Origin: Armatimonadota bacterium
Lineage (GTDB): Bacteria; Armatimonadota; DTGP01; JAKQQT01
NCBI GenBank assembly: GCA_029564025.1
Contig: JAKQQT010000212.1
Coordinates: forward strand, 1-35,011
DNA: 35,011 nucleotides
Reading direction: 5' to 3'
Under the pieces are notes generated by a model. The model searched no databases. It worked only from the letters and a program-made list of their open reading frames with translations, and was not told the DNA's origin. Positions 24,709 through 32,431 of this stretch are shown here, piece by piece. A program made the position numbers and the translations under genes. Positions within the stretch are counted from its first letter, which is position 1, and every line of letters begins with the position of its first letter.

Positions 24709-25783
24709 CGTGCTTCCTCAGAATCTCCACAACCTCACGAACCGGAATCTGTTCCACGGTCGTTTCGTCCCGTCCGGTCACCGTTTCGGCGCAGAACATG
24801 GAATCGTACACGCTTTCTTCCACGGCTTCCACGGTCGCCAGAAAGAATGGGTTGAGCGCGCTGTCCGGCAGGCACCGGTCCGGATTCGTTCCCTCCACGC
24901 CGGCCCTGTTCGTGCTCAAGGCTATCGCGTAATCCCCGCTTCCATGCCCCATCACACTTCCTGCGCGGGCCAATCCGAGCGGACAGCGGCGGGCGATGCG
25001 TCCCAACTGCCGGGAGGACAGTGGCGCGTCCGTGGCCACGACCATCATGCACGATCCGTCGCCGAACGAGGGCAGAAACCGGGAGAAACTCGTCTTGCCA
25101 AGCAAGGCGCCGACCGGCACGCCCATGATGGTCAGGGCTCCGCCGAAGTTGGTCTGCAGAATTGCTCCGACTGTATAGCCCTTGCCATCGACGCAAACGA
25201 TGCGCGAAGCGGAGCCGATACCGCCCTTCCACGCGAAGGCGCACGTGCCGGTTCCCGCGCCAACCGCGCCCAACTCAAAATCGGCGGTTCGGTATTCCCA
25301 GGCTCTCGTCACATCGTCCGGCCGGATAACGATATCGTGGATGTCGTTCAGCACACCGTCGCACGTCTCGCCAACCACGGCGTTCACCGTCACCCTGGAC
25401 GGTATTTTGGGAGTGTTCCGAATCACCAGTTCGACGAGACCTTGCAGAACCGGCCCGACCGCCAGCGTGTTCGTCAGCGCGATCGGTGTTTCCAGCGTAC
25501 CCAGTTCGTCAATCTGCGTCGTCCCGGCTATCTTGCCAAAGCCGTTGCCCACGGCCACAGCCGCCGGCAGTTTGTTGTGGAACAGGTCATCCACGCCCGG
25601 ATCGATCACCGTCACGCCGGTCCGTATGCAGTCGCCTTCCCGCAGGGTGAGGTGGCCGACCGTCACACCCGGCACATCGCTGATGCGGTTCAGCGCCCCC
25701 ACCGGCAGAAATCCCGGCGTGAAACCGTAATCCCGAATTCTCTTCTCGGTGCCTTTGTGTCTTTGTGGTAAAATGTCCGGCAA
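24692..25783 (-). CDS. P1 family (DmpA/BapA-type) aminopeptidase
   Basis: A 363-residue Ntn-hydrolase-like enzyme that cleaves itself to free an N-terminal Ser. The expected site is Gly281-Ser282 in MGHGSGDYAIALST, matching Gly-Ser in DmpA. Other family marks are ISDVPGVTVGH, GAVGAGTGTCAFAWKGGIG and YTVGAILQTNFGG. DmpA-type enzymes release N-terminal residues, including D-amino acids or beta-amino acids. The start is probably TTG 25783 with AAGGA about 7 nt upstream; no ATG is available before RIRDYGFTPG. Residues 5-15 are encoded by a CACAAAG repeat. It overlaps the racemase gene by 17 nt and follows the MFS gene by 25 nt, suggesting uptake or export and processing of an unusual peptide or amino acid. 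Confidence 0.87.
   Translation of the reverse strand: MPDILPQRHKGTEKRIRDYGFTPGFLPVGALNRISDVPGVTVGHLTLREGDCIRTGVTVIDPGVDDLFHNKLPAAVAVGNGFGKIAGTTQIDELGTLETPIALTNTLAVGPVLQGLVELVIRNTPKIPSRVTVNAVVGETCDGVLNDIHDIVIRPDDVTRAWEYRTADFELGAVGAGTGTCAFAWKGGIGSASRIVCVDGKGYTVGAILQTNFGGALTIMGVPVGALLGKTSFSRFLPSFGDGSCMMVVATDAPLSSRQLGRIARRCPLGLARAGSVMGHGSGDYAIALSTNRAGVEGTNPDRCLPDSALNPFFLATVEAVEESVYDSMFCAETVTGRDETTVEQIPVREVVEILRKHVVVIP
25743..25768. repeat. CACAAAG variant of the CACAGAG repeat, inside a coding start
   Basis: On the minus strand CCACAAAG, ACACAAAG and GCACCGAG follow each other, the same layout as at 23183-23206 with G-to-A changes. It lies within the first 15 codons of the peptidase gene. Confidence 0.7.
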
Positions 25784-25785
25784 TT

Positions 25786-25807
25786 CCTAATCCTTCATCC
25801 TTAATCC
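25786..25807. repeat. Degenerate heptad tract
   Basis: Three degenerate 7-nt units (minus strand GGATTAA, GGATGAA, GGATTAG) fill the gap between the MFS stop and the peptidase start, and provide the AAGGA ribosome binding site of the peptidase gene. Confidence 0.65.
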
Positions 25808-25808
25808 A

Positions 25809-27059
25809 CTAGATCTCCCGAACGTGCTTCATCCTCAGCATAACCCACAACGTCGCGGTGCCGGCGATGGCGGCGCCAACCGTAAGGGCAATCGGCGCGC
25901 CCCAGCGCTGGGCTGACCACCCCATAAGGATCGATCCGATCGGCGTGAGGCCCATCGAAACGAAAACGAACACGCCCATCAACCGTCCGCGCATGTGGTC
26001 CGGCACCAGCAACTGCATCGAGGTGTTCGCCGAGGTCATAAAGCCCACCATCGACGCGCCGCACCCCATGAGAGCGATCAGGCTGACCGGCAGTCGGCTG
26101 GATGTGGCGAATATGGCGACGCTGATGGCCAGCACAATCTGCGAGTAAAGCATCTTGCGCCCCCACCCGCCCTCGGTCCGGTCCACGGCCTGCATCAGCG
26201 CCGCCATCAGGGCGCCGACACCGATGGCGGTCAGCAGATACGACTGGGTACGCGCGTCTCCATTCAGGATATCCTTGGCATACACGGGAAGCATGGTGAA
26301 GTACGGGAGGGCGAAAACGGTGACGCCGGCCGCCATGCCGACGATTGCTTTCAACGCCGGCCTGCGGCGCAGGTATCGCATACCGAGGACGAAATTCATA
26401 TACGCGTTCGTGCGCGATGCCTTTGGTGACGGCGGCCTGATGCCCAACTGCATCAGCGAGTACAGGCCGAATCCCAGCATCAGCGCGTTGATGCCGAAAC
26501 ACCAGGAGGGCCCGACGAAATCATACAGCATCCCGCCGGCCAGTCCACCCACGATGCGCCCCATATTGAACTGCATCGAGTTCAGGGCGATGGCGTTCAT
26601 CAGGTCTTCCTCGCCCACGAACTCCACGGTCAACGACTGCCATGCCGGACTTTGGAACGCCTGCGCAAGTCCGTCAATCAGCGCCAGAATGACCATATAC
26701 TCGAATCGGATATGCCCGGTGGCGATGAGCAGGGCCATCACGATGTTGGTAACCAGGAAGGTCGACTGCGTCATCGCCATCAACGGTTTGCGGTGGACCC
26801 GGTCCACAATCACCCCGGTGAACGGCACCAGGAACATAGTGGGGAGCGTGCTGGCGAAGGCGATGGTTCCAAGCAACAACTTGCTACCGGTCAGTTCGTA
26901 AACCAGGTAGCCGCGCGCGATGCCGGCCAGCCAACCGCCGATGTTGGCCAGGAATGCGCCGGTGAAAAACCACCGGTAGTTGCGGTGCCGGAATGCGCGA
27001 ACCGCCTGCCACGAAGCAACTCGGTCGGCTGTTGTAATGGATGCAAACATACCTACCAT
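25809..27059 (-). CDS. MFS transporter (EntS-like, MFS_3)
   Basis: A 416-residue membrane protein with about 12 hydrophobic segments. The N-terminal FRHRNYRWFFTGAFLANIG and GYLVYELTGSKLLLGTI, and the loop DRVHRKPLM after helix 2, are typical of the MFS_3 group that includes the enterobactin exporter EntS and many macrolide-efflux-like proteins. MRGRLMGVFVFVSMGLTP in the C-terminal half is the usual partner motif. ATG 27059 is used; ATG 27050 is also possible. It is upstream of the peptidase and racemase genes on the same strand with 25 nt between, so it may carry a product or substrate of those enzymes. The cargo is unknown. Confidence 0.85.
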   Translation of the reverse strand: MVGMFASITTADRVASWQAVRAFRHRNYRWFFTGAFLANIGGWLAGIARGYLVYELTGSKLLLGTIAFASTLPTMFLVPFTGVIVDRVHRKPLMAMTQSTFLVTNIVMALLIATGHIRFEYMVILALIDGLAQAFQSPAWQSLTVEFVGEEDLMNAIALNSMQFNMGRIVGGLAGGMLYDFVGPSWCFGINALMLGFGLYSLMQLGIRPPSPKASRTNAYMNFVLGMRYLRRRPALKAIVGMAAGVTVFALPYFTMLPVYAKDILNGDARTQSYLLTAIGVGALMAALMQAVDRTEGGWGRKMLYSQIVLAISVAIFATSSRLPVSLIALMGCGASMVGFMTSANTSMQLLVPDHMRGRLMGVFVFVSMGLTPIGSILMGWSAQRWGAPIALTVGAAIAGTATLWVMLRMKHVREI

Positions 27060-27090
27060 TAACTATAACGAAGGTCCGACTCGCGGCAGG

Positions 27091-27135
27091 GGCACGTTGC
27101 ACGTGCCCTGCCTCTGTGTCTCTGTGCCTCTGTGG
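27091..27135. repeat. Palindrome plus CACAGAG-type repeat between divergent genes
   Basis: GGCACGT and ACGTGCC (27091-27097, 27101-27107) form a perfect 7-bp stem with a TGC loop. CTCTGTG units follow at 27111-27135, the reverse orientation of the element at 23183. The last unit contains the GTG that probably starts queG. In the 72-nt divergent spacer the palindrome could also be an operator. Confidence 0.7.
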
Positions 27136-28127
27136 TTAAAAAGTTGAAAGACTCTATCCGACAACATGCCTTGAGCCTTGGTTTTGCCAGGGCCGGTTTC
27201 GCCCCTTTGGACGAGGCGGAGCACGCCGACGCTTTCCGGCGCTGGCTCGCCAACGGACACTATGCCGACATGGCGTGGATGGCACACGATCCCGAAACGC
27301 GCGTGAATCCCTCCGCGTACGTTCCCCTGGCGCGGACCGCCGTCGTGACAGCCTGGCCGTACGGCGCTCCTTCGACGGTTGATAGTCCGTCGGTGGCGGC
27401 CTATGCTGTCGGGCTGGATTACCACGATGTCCTGCGCGAAAAACTGAACGATCTGCTGGCATTCGTCCGCCGGATTTCATCGCCCAACACCCGAGGGTGG
27501 GTGTGCGTGGATACGTCGCCGGTCCTCGAACGGGACTTGGCCATGCGCGCCGGCATCGGCTGGATCGGAAAGAACACCTGCCTCATCGTCCCAGGCGCCG
27601 GTTCGTGGTTCCTGCTGGGCGTGCTGTTTCTCGACCTGGAACAGGAACCCGATTCTCCCTCTCCGTCGCCCGGGCACTGCGGAACCTGCACCCGGTGTCT
27701 CGATGCCTGCCCGACGCGCGCGTTTCCGGTACCTTACGTCCTGGACGCGCGCAAGTGTATTTCCTACCTGACGATCGAGAACAAGGGCGAAATTCCGGAG
27801 GAACTGCGGACTGATCTCGGTCTGAATGTCTTCGGGTGCGACGTCTGCCAGGCGGTCTGCCCGCACAACACGAAGGTAAGCATTCGGGTCGACAACTCCA
27901 TTGATCCGCTGGAACTGCTGGAAATGGACGAAGCAACTTTTCGCCGGCGGTTTCGCGGCACCCCATTTTTCCGCACCAAGCGCCGCGGCATGATCCGCAA
28001 CGCCTGCGTCGCGTTGGGAAACAGCGGGAATCCGGAAGCCGTTCCCGCGCTGAAACGCCTGCTATCCGACCACGATCCCATCATCCGGGAGCACGCGCAA
28101 TGGGCGTTGGAACGCATCGACCGATAA
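27132..28127 (+). CDS. queG: Epoxyqueuosine reductase
   Basis: A 331-residue cobalamin and iron-sulfur enzyme that reduces epoxyqueuosine to queuosine in tRNA, the last step of queuosine synthesis. The catalytic Asp127 lies in CVDTSPVLERDLA, followed by GIGWIGKNT. Two 4Fe-4S clusters are coordinated by CGTCTRCLDACP (Cys183, 186, 189, 193) and by Cys209 with CDVCQAVCPHN (Cys236, 239, 243). The C-terminal 60 residues form a HEAT-like repeat (ALGNSGNPEAVPALKRLL), as in full-length QueG. The start is GTG 27132 within a repeat, or TTG 27144; neither has a good ribosome binding site. No other queuosine gene is in the window. Confidence 0.95.
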   Translation: MVKKLKDSIRQHALSLGFARAGFAPLDEAEHADAFRRWLANGHYADMAWMAHDPETRVNPSAYVPLARTAVVTAWPYGAPSTVDSPSVAAYAVGLDYHDVLREKLNDLLAFVRRISSPNTRGWVCVDTSPVLERDLAMRAGIGWIGKNTCLIVPGAGSWFLLGVLFLDLEQEPDSPSPSPGHCGTCTRCLDACPTRAFPVPYVLDARKCISYLTIENKGEIPEELRTDLGLNVFGCDVCQAVCPHNTKVSIRVDNSIDPLELLEMDEATFRRRFRGTPFFRTKRRGMIRNACVALGNSGNPEAVPALKRLLSDHDPIIREHAQWALERIDR

Positions 28128-28151
28128 CTCCAACATCCCGAGGTTGCACCC

Positions 28152-28219
28152 TGGGCTATGGTTGGGTTGCCCCTTTGGGGCAATCGGAAGCGCCAAAGGC
28201 GCGCCCCAACCGTAACCCA
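28152..28219. repeat. REP-like element with three-arm fold
   Basis: Outer arms TGGGCTATGGTTGGG (28152-28166) and its near-complement (28205-28219, 13 of 15) enclose two perfect hairpins: TTGCCCCTTTGGGGCAA (28167-28183) and GCGCCAAAGGCGC (28190-28202). The left half is the reverse complement of the repeats at 34609-34645. The rest of the 28128-28328 spacer shows nothing else. Confidence 0.8.
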
Positions 28220-28328
28220 AGGCAACGCCCTGGGAACTCGCCCACCCGCGCGTTGTTCTTCATCTGGTTGCCATAATACCATGCCGCTGAATGTGTGCGG
28301 CTCAACAACTACGAACAGGAAATTGCCT

Positions 28329-29696
28329 ATGAAACCATTCACCACTGCCCGGCGGGCATTGGCGGCGTTGCTTGTCGCCGTCATCCCGGTTCTGGCTCTC
28401 GCGGCGCCGAAAACGGCCACGCCGAAGGTCAACTTCACGAAATACAAACTTAAGAACGGTCTGACGGTTCTTTATTCGCGCGACGTTAGCGCTCCGGTGG
28501 TCAGCGTCGCCGTCACCTACAACGTTGGTTCCTTTGTTGAGCCTGTGGGACGCACCGGCTTCGCCCACCTGTTCGAGCACATGATGTTCCAGGGCTCGGC
28601 CAACGTCGGCAAGGGCGAGTACATGGGCATCATCCAGGACATCGGCGGCTCGCTGAACGGGACAACGGGGCAGGATCGCACCAACTATTTTTCCACCGTG
28701 CCGGCCAACCAGTTGGAACTGCCGCTGTTTCTGGAAGCCGACCGGATGGCGACACTGGATGTCTCCCAGGTGAACCTCGACAACCAGCGTGCCGTGGTGC
28801 AGGAAGAGCGCCGGCAGAGTTACGACAACCGGCCGTATGGACAGGTATTCGAAACCCTGTTGAAGAACACAAGCTCCATCCAGCCCTACACCCACGCTCC
28901 GATCGGTTCGATGGAAGACCTGAACAAGGCCACCCTCCAGGACGTGCAGACCTTCTTCGCCAACTGGTATGGTCCGAGCAACGCGGTGCTTTCCGTGGTG
29001 GGAGACTTCGAGGAAGCGAAGCTGAAGGCGCTCATCGACAAGCATTTCGGCCCGATTCCGGCGCGGTCCGTGCCCCCGTTGCCGTCGCTGAAGGAACCGT
29101 TCCAGAAGGAAGAGAAGCGGGTCGCTCTGAAGGATCCGCTGGCTCCACTGCCATCTTACACGGCCGCCTGGCAGATTCCGCACAACAATCACAAGGACAT
29201 CCCTGCGCTGGATATGCTGTGCACCGTCCTTTCCGGCGGGAAGTCCACACGCCTCTACCAGTCGCTGGTGGAGGAACAGCAGGTGGCGACCTCCGCGATG
29301 GTGGGCGTGATGCCGCGCCGCGGTATGGGGCTTCTGCTTGCGATGATGTCGTTCGCGCCCGGCCAGTCCGTTGAGAAAGCCGAGCAGGCGCTGGAAGCCG
29401 AAGTTGAACGCGTAAAAACCTCCGGCGTCACAGATGCCGAGATGGAAACTGCCCGCCGGCAGGCCCGACAGGCCCAGATCCGCGGTCTTCGGACCGTGGA
29501 AGACCGGGCCACCAACCTGGGCGAATACGCCGTGGTGTTCGGCAATCCGAACCGCATCAACACCTATCTGCCCGACCTTTACAAGGTAACCCCCGCCGAT
29601 GTACAGCGCGTGGCGAAGGAGTACCTGGTCAAGAACAGGCGAACGGTCGTCATCACCGAACCGGCTCCGTCGCCAACCACGGAGGAGAAGTCCTGA
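28329..29696 (+). CDS. Secreted M16 zinc metallopeptidase (catalytic subunit)
   Basis: A 455-residue protein from ATG 28329 with AGGA 9 nt upstream and a signal peptide of about 26 residues (ALAALLVAVIPVLALAA). The inverted zinc motif HxxEH is HLFEH (His80, Glu83, His84), and the third zinc ligand is Glu160, 76 residues later in VVQEERR. The two halves of the M16 fold follow (NGLTVLYSRD at the start; ALDMLCTVLSGGKSTRLYQSL in the second half). It is the catalytic member of a pair: its TGA overlaps the ATG of the next gene, an M16 homologue without the zinc motif. The two likely form a heterodimeric periplasmic peptidase. Substrate is unknown. Confidence 0.93.
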   Translation: MKPFTTARRALAALLVAVIPVLALAAPKTATPKVNFTKYKLKNGLTVLYSRDVSAPVVSVAVTYNVGSFVEPVGRTGFAHLFEHMMFQGSANVGKGEYMGIIQDIGGSLNGTTGQDRTNYFSTVPANQLELPLFLEADRMATLDVSQVNLDNQRAVVQEERRQSYDNRPYGQVFETLLKNTSSIQPYTHAPIGSMEDLNKATLQDVQTFFANWYGPSNAVLSVVGDFEEAKLKALIDKHFGPIPARSVPPLPSLKEPFQKEEKRVALKDPLAPLPSYTAAWQIPHNNHKDIPALDMLCTVLSGGKSTRLYQSLVEEQQVATSAMVGVMPRRGMGLLLAMMSFAPGQSVEKAEQALEAEVERVKTSGVTDAEMETARRQARQAQIRGLRTVEDRATNLGEYAVVFGNPNRINTYLPDLYKVTPADVQRVAKEYLVKNRRTVVITEPAPSPTTEEKS

Positions 29697-31162
29697 TGAA
29701 AACCACCACACGAAACCTGATCCTCCTGGCGGCCGGGGCATTCCTGCTTCCGGTTCCATCCCGGGCACAGGACGCGGCCCAGATGGTGCCGCCCAAGTCC
29801 GCCATGGAGCGGAAAAACCGCGCCCCGGTGGCGAAAGAAACCTTGCGCGTCCGGTTCCCGAAACCGCAGGAGTTCACCCTGCCGAACGGCATGAAGGTGA
29901 TGATTCTGGAGGACCACAAACTGCCCACCGTGTCGATGTCCATGCGCATCGCGGCCGGGTCGTTCTTTGAACCGGCGGAGAAGCAGGGCTTGGCGTCGAT
30001 GGTCGCCTCCATGCTCAGCGAAGGCACCACGTCGCGAACGTCCCAGAAACTGGCCGCTGAAGTGGACAGCCTCGGCGCGGACCTGAACGCCTCGGCGGAC
30101 CAGGGAGGCGAGTTCGCCGTGATCGGCGCGGGCGGATTCGCGGAGGACTTCAACACACTCGTTACCCTGATGGCGGACATCGCGCGCAATCCGGTGTTCC
30201 CGGAAGACCAGTTCGCGAAAATCAAGGTTCAAACTTCCGCCGGTCTGACGCAGGCCGCCAGGAATCCCCGCTCACTGACCCGGTGGCTGGCCCTGCAAAG
30301 TGTGTACGGCGATTCGGCGCCTGCGCGGGTGATGCCCACCCCGGAACACGTAGATGCCCTGACGCGGCAGGACCTGGTGGCTTTCCACGAAACGTATTAC
30401 CGGCCGGACCGCGTGATCCTCGGCATCAGCGGTGACGTGAATCCCGATGAAGCTCTCAAGACCATCCGCGACGCCTTCGGAACGTGGCAGAAGGGCTCCG
30501 CGCCTCTTCGGGCCGAACTTCCCGAATACAAGCGGAACACCGAAACCCGCTCACTGGTGCTTGACCGCCCGGGTTCGGTGCAAACCATCCTCCGCATCGG
30601 CAACCTCGGGCTCAACCGGAAGAATCCGGACTACTTCCCGGCCTTCGTGATGAACTTCATACTCGGCGGCACAGGAAGCAGTCGCCTGGAATTCAACCTG
30701 CGCGAGATGAACAGCCTGACCTACGTCGCCCGCTCCCTGTTCAGCGCGCCGCGCTATCCGGGCTACATCGGCGCGACCACCGAGGTACGCAACGCCGTGA
30801 CCGCCAAGGCCGTGGAGGAGATCTTCAACGAGTTCAAGCGGATGCAGACCGAGCCCGTCTCCGATGAGGAACTGAACAACACGAAGCGCTCGCTGGTCGG
30901 CTCCTTCGCGCTGGAACTGGAATCACCGGAATCCCTGCTGTCCTACGCCATGATGGTGGAGGAACAGGGCCTTCCAAAGGACTACTGGGACCGGTATCCG
31001 GAGCACATCGAAGCTGTGACGCAGACCCAAATTATGGAAGTCGCCAGAAAGTACCTGGGCGACAAGGGATATCAGATCGTGGCTGTCGGCGAACGCGCCT
31101 CCATAGAACCGGCGCTGAAGCCGTACGGGGAGATAACTTTCGTACCCGATCCTTCAAAGTAA
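29696..31162 (+). CDS. M16 peptidase-like, non-catalytic partner
   Basis: A 488-residue secreted protein with signal peptide (LILLAAGAFLLPVPSRAQ). It has the M16 fold (LPNGMKVMILEDHKLP; YYRPDRVILGISGDV; GGTGSSRLEFNLREMNSLTY). Where the catalytic homologue has HLFEH, this protein has SMVAS (Ser101, Ala104, Ser105), so it cannot bind zinc there. Such inactive partners supply substrate-binding residues in M16B heterodimers. ATG 29696 overlaps the previous TGA by one base with GGAGG upstream, indicating coupled translation and equal amounts of both subunits. It converges with the flavoprotein gene with 2 nt between stops. Confidence 0.92.
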   Translation: MKTTTRNLILLAAGAFLLPVPSRAQDAAQMVPPKSAMERKNRAPVAKETLRVRFPKPQEFTLPNGMKVMILEDHKLPTVSMSMRIAAGSFFEPAEKQGLASMVASMLSEGTTSRTSQKLAAEVDSLGADLNASADQGGEFAVIGAGGFAEDFNTLVTLMADIARNPVFPEDQFAKIKVQTSAGLTQAARNPRSLTRWLALQSVYGDSAPARVMPTPEHVDALTRQDLVAFHETYYRPDRVILGISGDVNPDEALKTIRDAFGTWQKGSAPLRAELPEYKRNTETRSLVLDRPGSVQTILRIGNLGLNRKNPDYFPAFVMNFILGGTGSSRLEFNLREMNSLTYVARSLFSAPRYPGYIGATTEVRNAVTAKAVEEIFNEFKRMQTEPVSDEELNNTKRSLVGSFALELESPESLLSYAMMVEEQGLPKDYWDRYPEHIEAVTQTQIMEVARKYLGDKGYQIVAVGERASIEPALKPYGEITFVPDPSK

Positions 31163-31164
31163 GT

Positions 31165-32388
31165 TCAGCGGCGTGAGAGACCCCATCGGGCGGCGGCGCG
31201 GCCTGCAACCGCGCCGCCGCTCCACGCCCACTGAAAGTTGTAGCCGCCCAGTTCCCCGTCCACGTTCAACACCTCCCCCGCGAAAAACAGGCCCGGAACG
31301 ATGCGTGACATCATTGTAGCCGGATCCACCTCATCGAGCCGCACGCCGCCTGCCGTGACCTCGGCGGTCCGGTAGCCGGCAGGTGTCAACGGCGGTAACA
31401 CCAGGTCGGCGCAGGCGGACCACAACCGCTGGCATGCGTTCCGGCTGAGCGCGCGCGAGACTGTATCGGCTTCCACTCCGGCGTACCGGCACACCCACTG
31501 CGCCACCCGCCTCGGCAAAACCTCGGATAGCGCATTGACCCCCGACCGCCTCCCCGCGAAGGCCTTTCGTAAAGAGGACAGATCACCAAACTCCCTCTCC
31601 GGTAGAATCCGAAGGGACATCGTGAAATCGCGCCTTTCGATCTGCGCGCGCGCCGCGTGCCGGCTGATATTCAAAGCGCATGGGCCGGAGTAGCCCTCGT
31701 GCGTGAAGAGAAGACTGCCCCGGCTTTGCGCGATCGTCTTTGCGCCTTCGCGCAGAGTGAGAACCGCCGGCAAGGAAATGCCGGAGAGTTCCGCGTGTAT
31801 CGGAGGATCGGCAATCAGAGGCGTCAGCGCCGGAGTGGTGGCGACCATCGTGTGCCCCAGGCGCGAAGCCAGTACGTACCCCGCGCCCGTGCTTCCGGAC
31901 TTCGGCAAGGCAAGTCCGCCGCAACATATGATGACCGAGCGTGCCGGGAACTCACCGGACTTCGTAACAATCTGGAAGGGATTTCCGGGGCGGATGCCGG
32001 TCACATTCTGTCCTGTCAGGAGGCGCACTCCAGCCGACTCGGCGCCGCGTTGCAGGGCATCCAGCACGGTTCGAGACGAGTTGGTTTTGGGGAACATCCG
32101 CCCGTCCGCTTCCGCAAGCAGAGGCACGCCGAGGTCGCTGAACCAACGGACGGTGTCGGCCAACGGAAAGGCGTCCAGCACCCGAGCCACAAACTCGCGC
32201 GCGCCGGAGTTGAAACGCTCCGCGCTCATATTCGCGTTTGTTACGTTGCACCGCCCGCCGCCGGAGACCAGTATCTTCGCGCCCGGCTTCACCTGGGAAT
32301 CGAGAACCAACGTATCCGCGCCGGACCGCCCCGCCCATATCGCCGATGCCAGGCCCGCCGCTCCCGCCCCAATCACCACAACGTCCAT
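31165..32388 (-). CDS. BaiN/HI0933-type NAD(P)/FAD-dependent oxidoreductase
   Basis: A 407-residue flavoprotein. The FAD site GAGAAG (7-12) starts the Rossmann fold, and the family signature ILVSGGGRCNVTNAN (GGGRCN at 43-48) follows. FPKTNSSRTVLDAL, GGLALPKSGSTGAGY and the C-terminal GLFFAGEVLNVDGELGGYNFQWAWSGG complete the HI0933/BaiN pattern. Length is normal. The reaction in most members is unknown; BaiN reduces bile-acid double bonds, which cannot be assumed here. It is divergent from the MFS/surE genes with 43 nt between start codons, and its end nearly touches the M16 partner gene. Confidence 0.9.
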   Translation of the reverse strand: MDVVVIGAGAAGLASAIWAGRSGADTLVLDSQVKPGAKILVSGGGRCNVTNANMSAERFNSGAREFVARVLDAFPLADTVRWFSDLGVPLLAEADGRMFPKTNSSRTVLDALQRGAESAGVRLLTGQNVTGIRPGNPFQIVTKSGEFPARSVIICCGGLALPKSGSTGAGYVLASRLGHTMVATTPALTPLIADPPIHAELSGISLPAVLTLREGAKTIAQSRGSLLFTHEGYSGPCALNISRHAARAQIERRDFTMSLRILPEREFGDLSSLRKAFAGRRSGVNALSEVLPRRVAQWVCRYAGVEADTVSRALSRNACQRLWSACADLVLPPLTPAGYRTAEVTAGGVRLDEVDPATMMSRIVPGLFFAGEVLNVDGELGGYNFQWAWSGGAVAGRAAARWGLSRR

Positions 32389-32403
32389 ACACGTATGATA
32401 GGT

Positions 32404-32426
32404 TTCAGGATTCAGCCTTCAGAAGG
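32404..32426. repeat. Short heptad tract between divergent genes
   Basis: Three degenerate units (TTCAGGA, TTCAGCC, TTCAGAAGG). The last supplies the AGAAGG ribosome binding site of the MFS gene at 32432. Confidence 0.6.
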
Positions 32427-32431
32427 CTACC

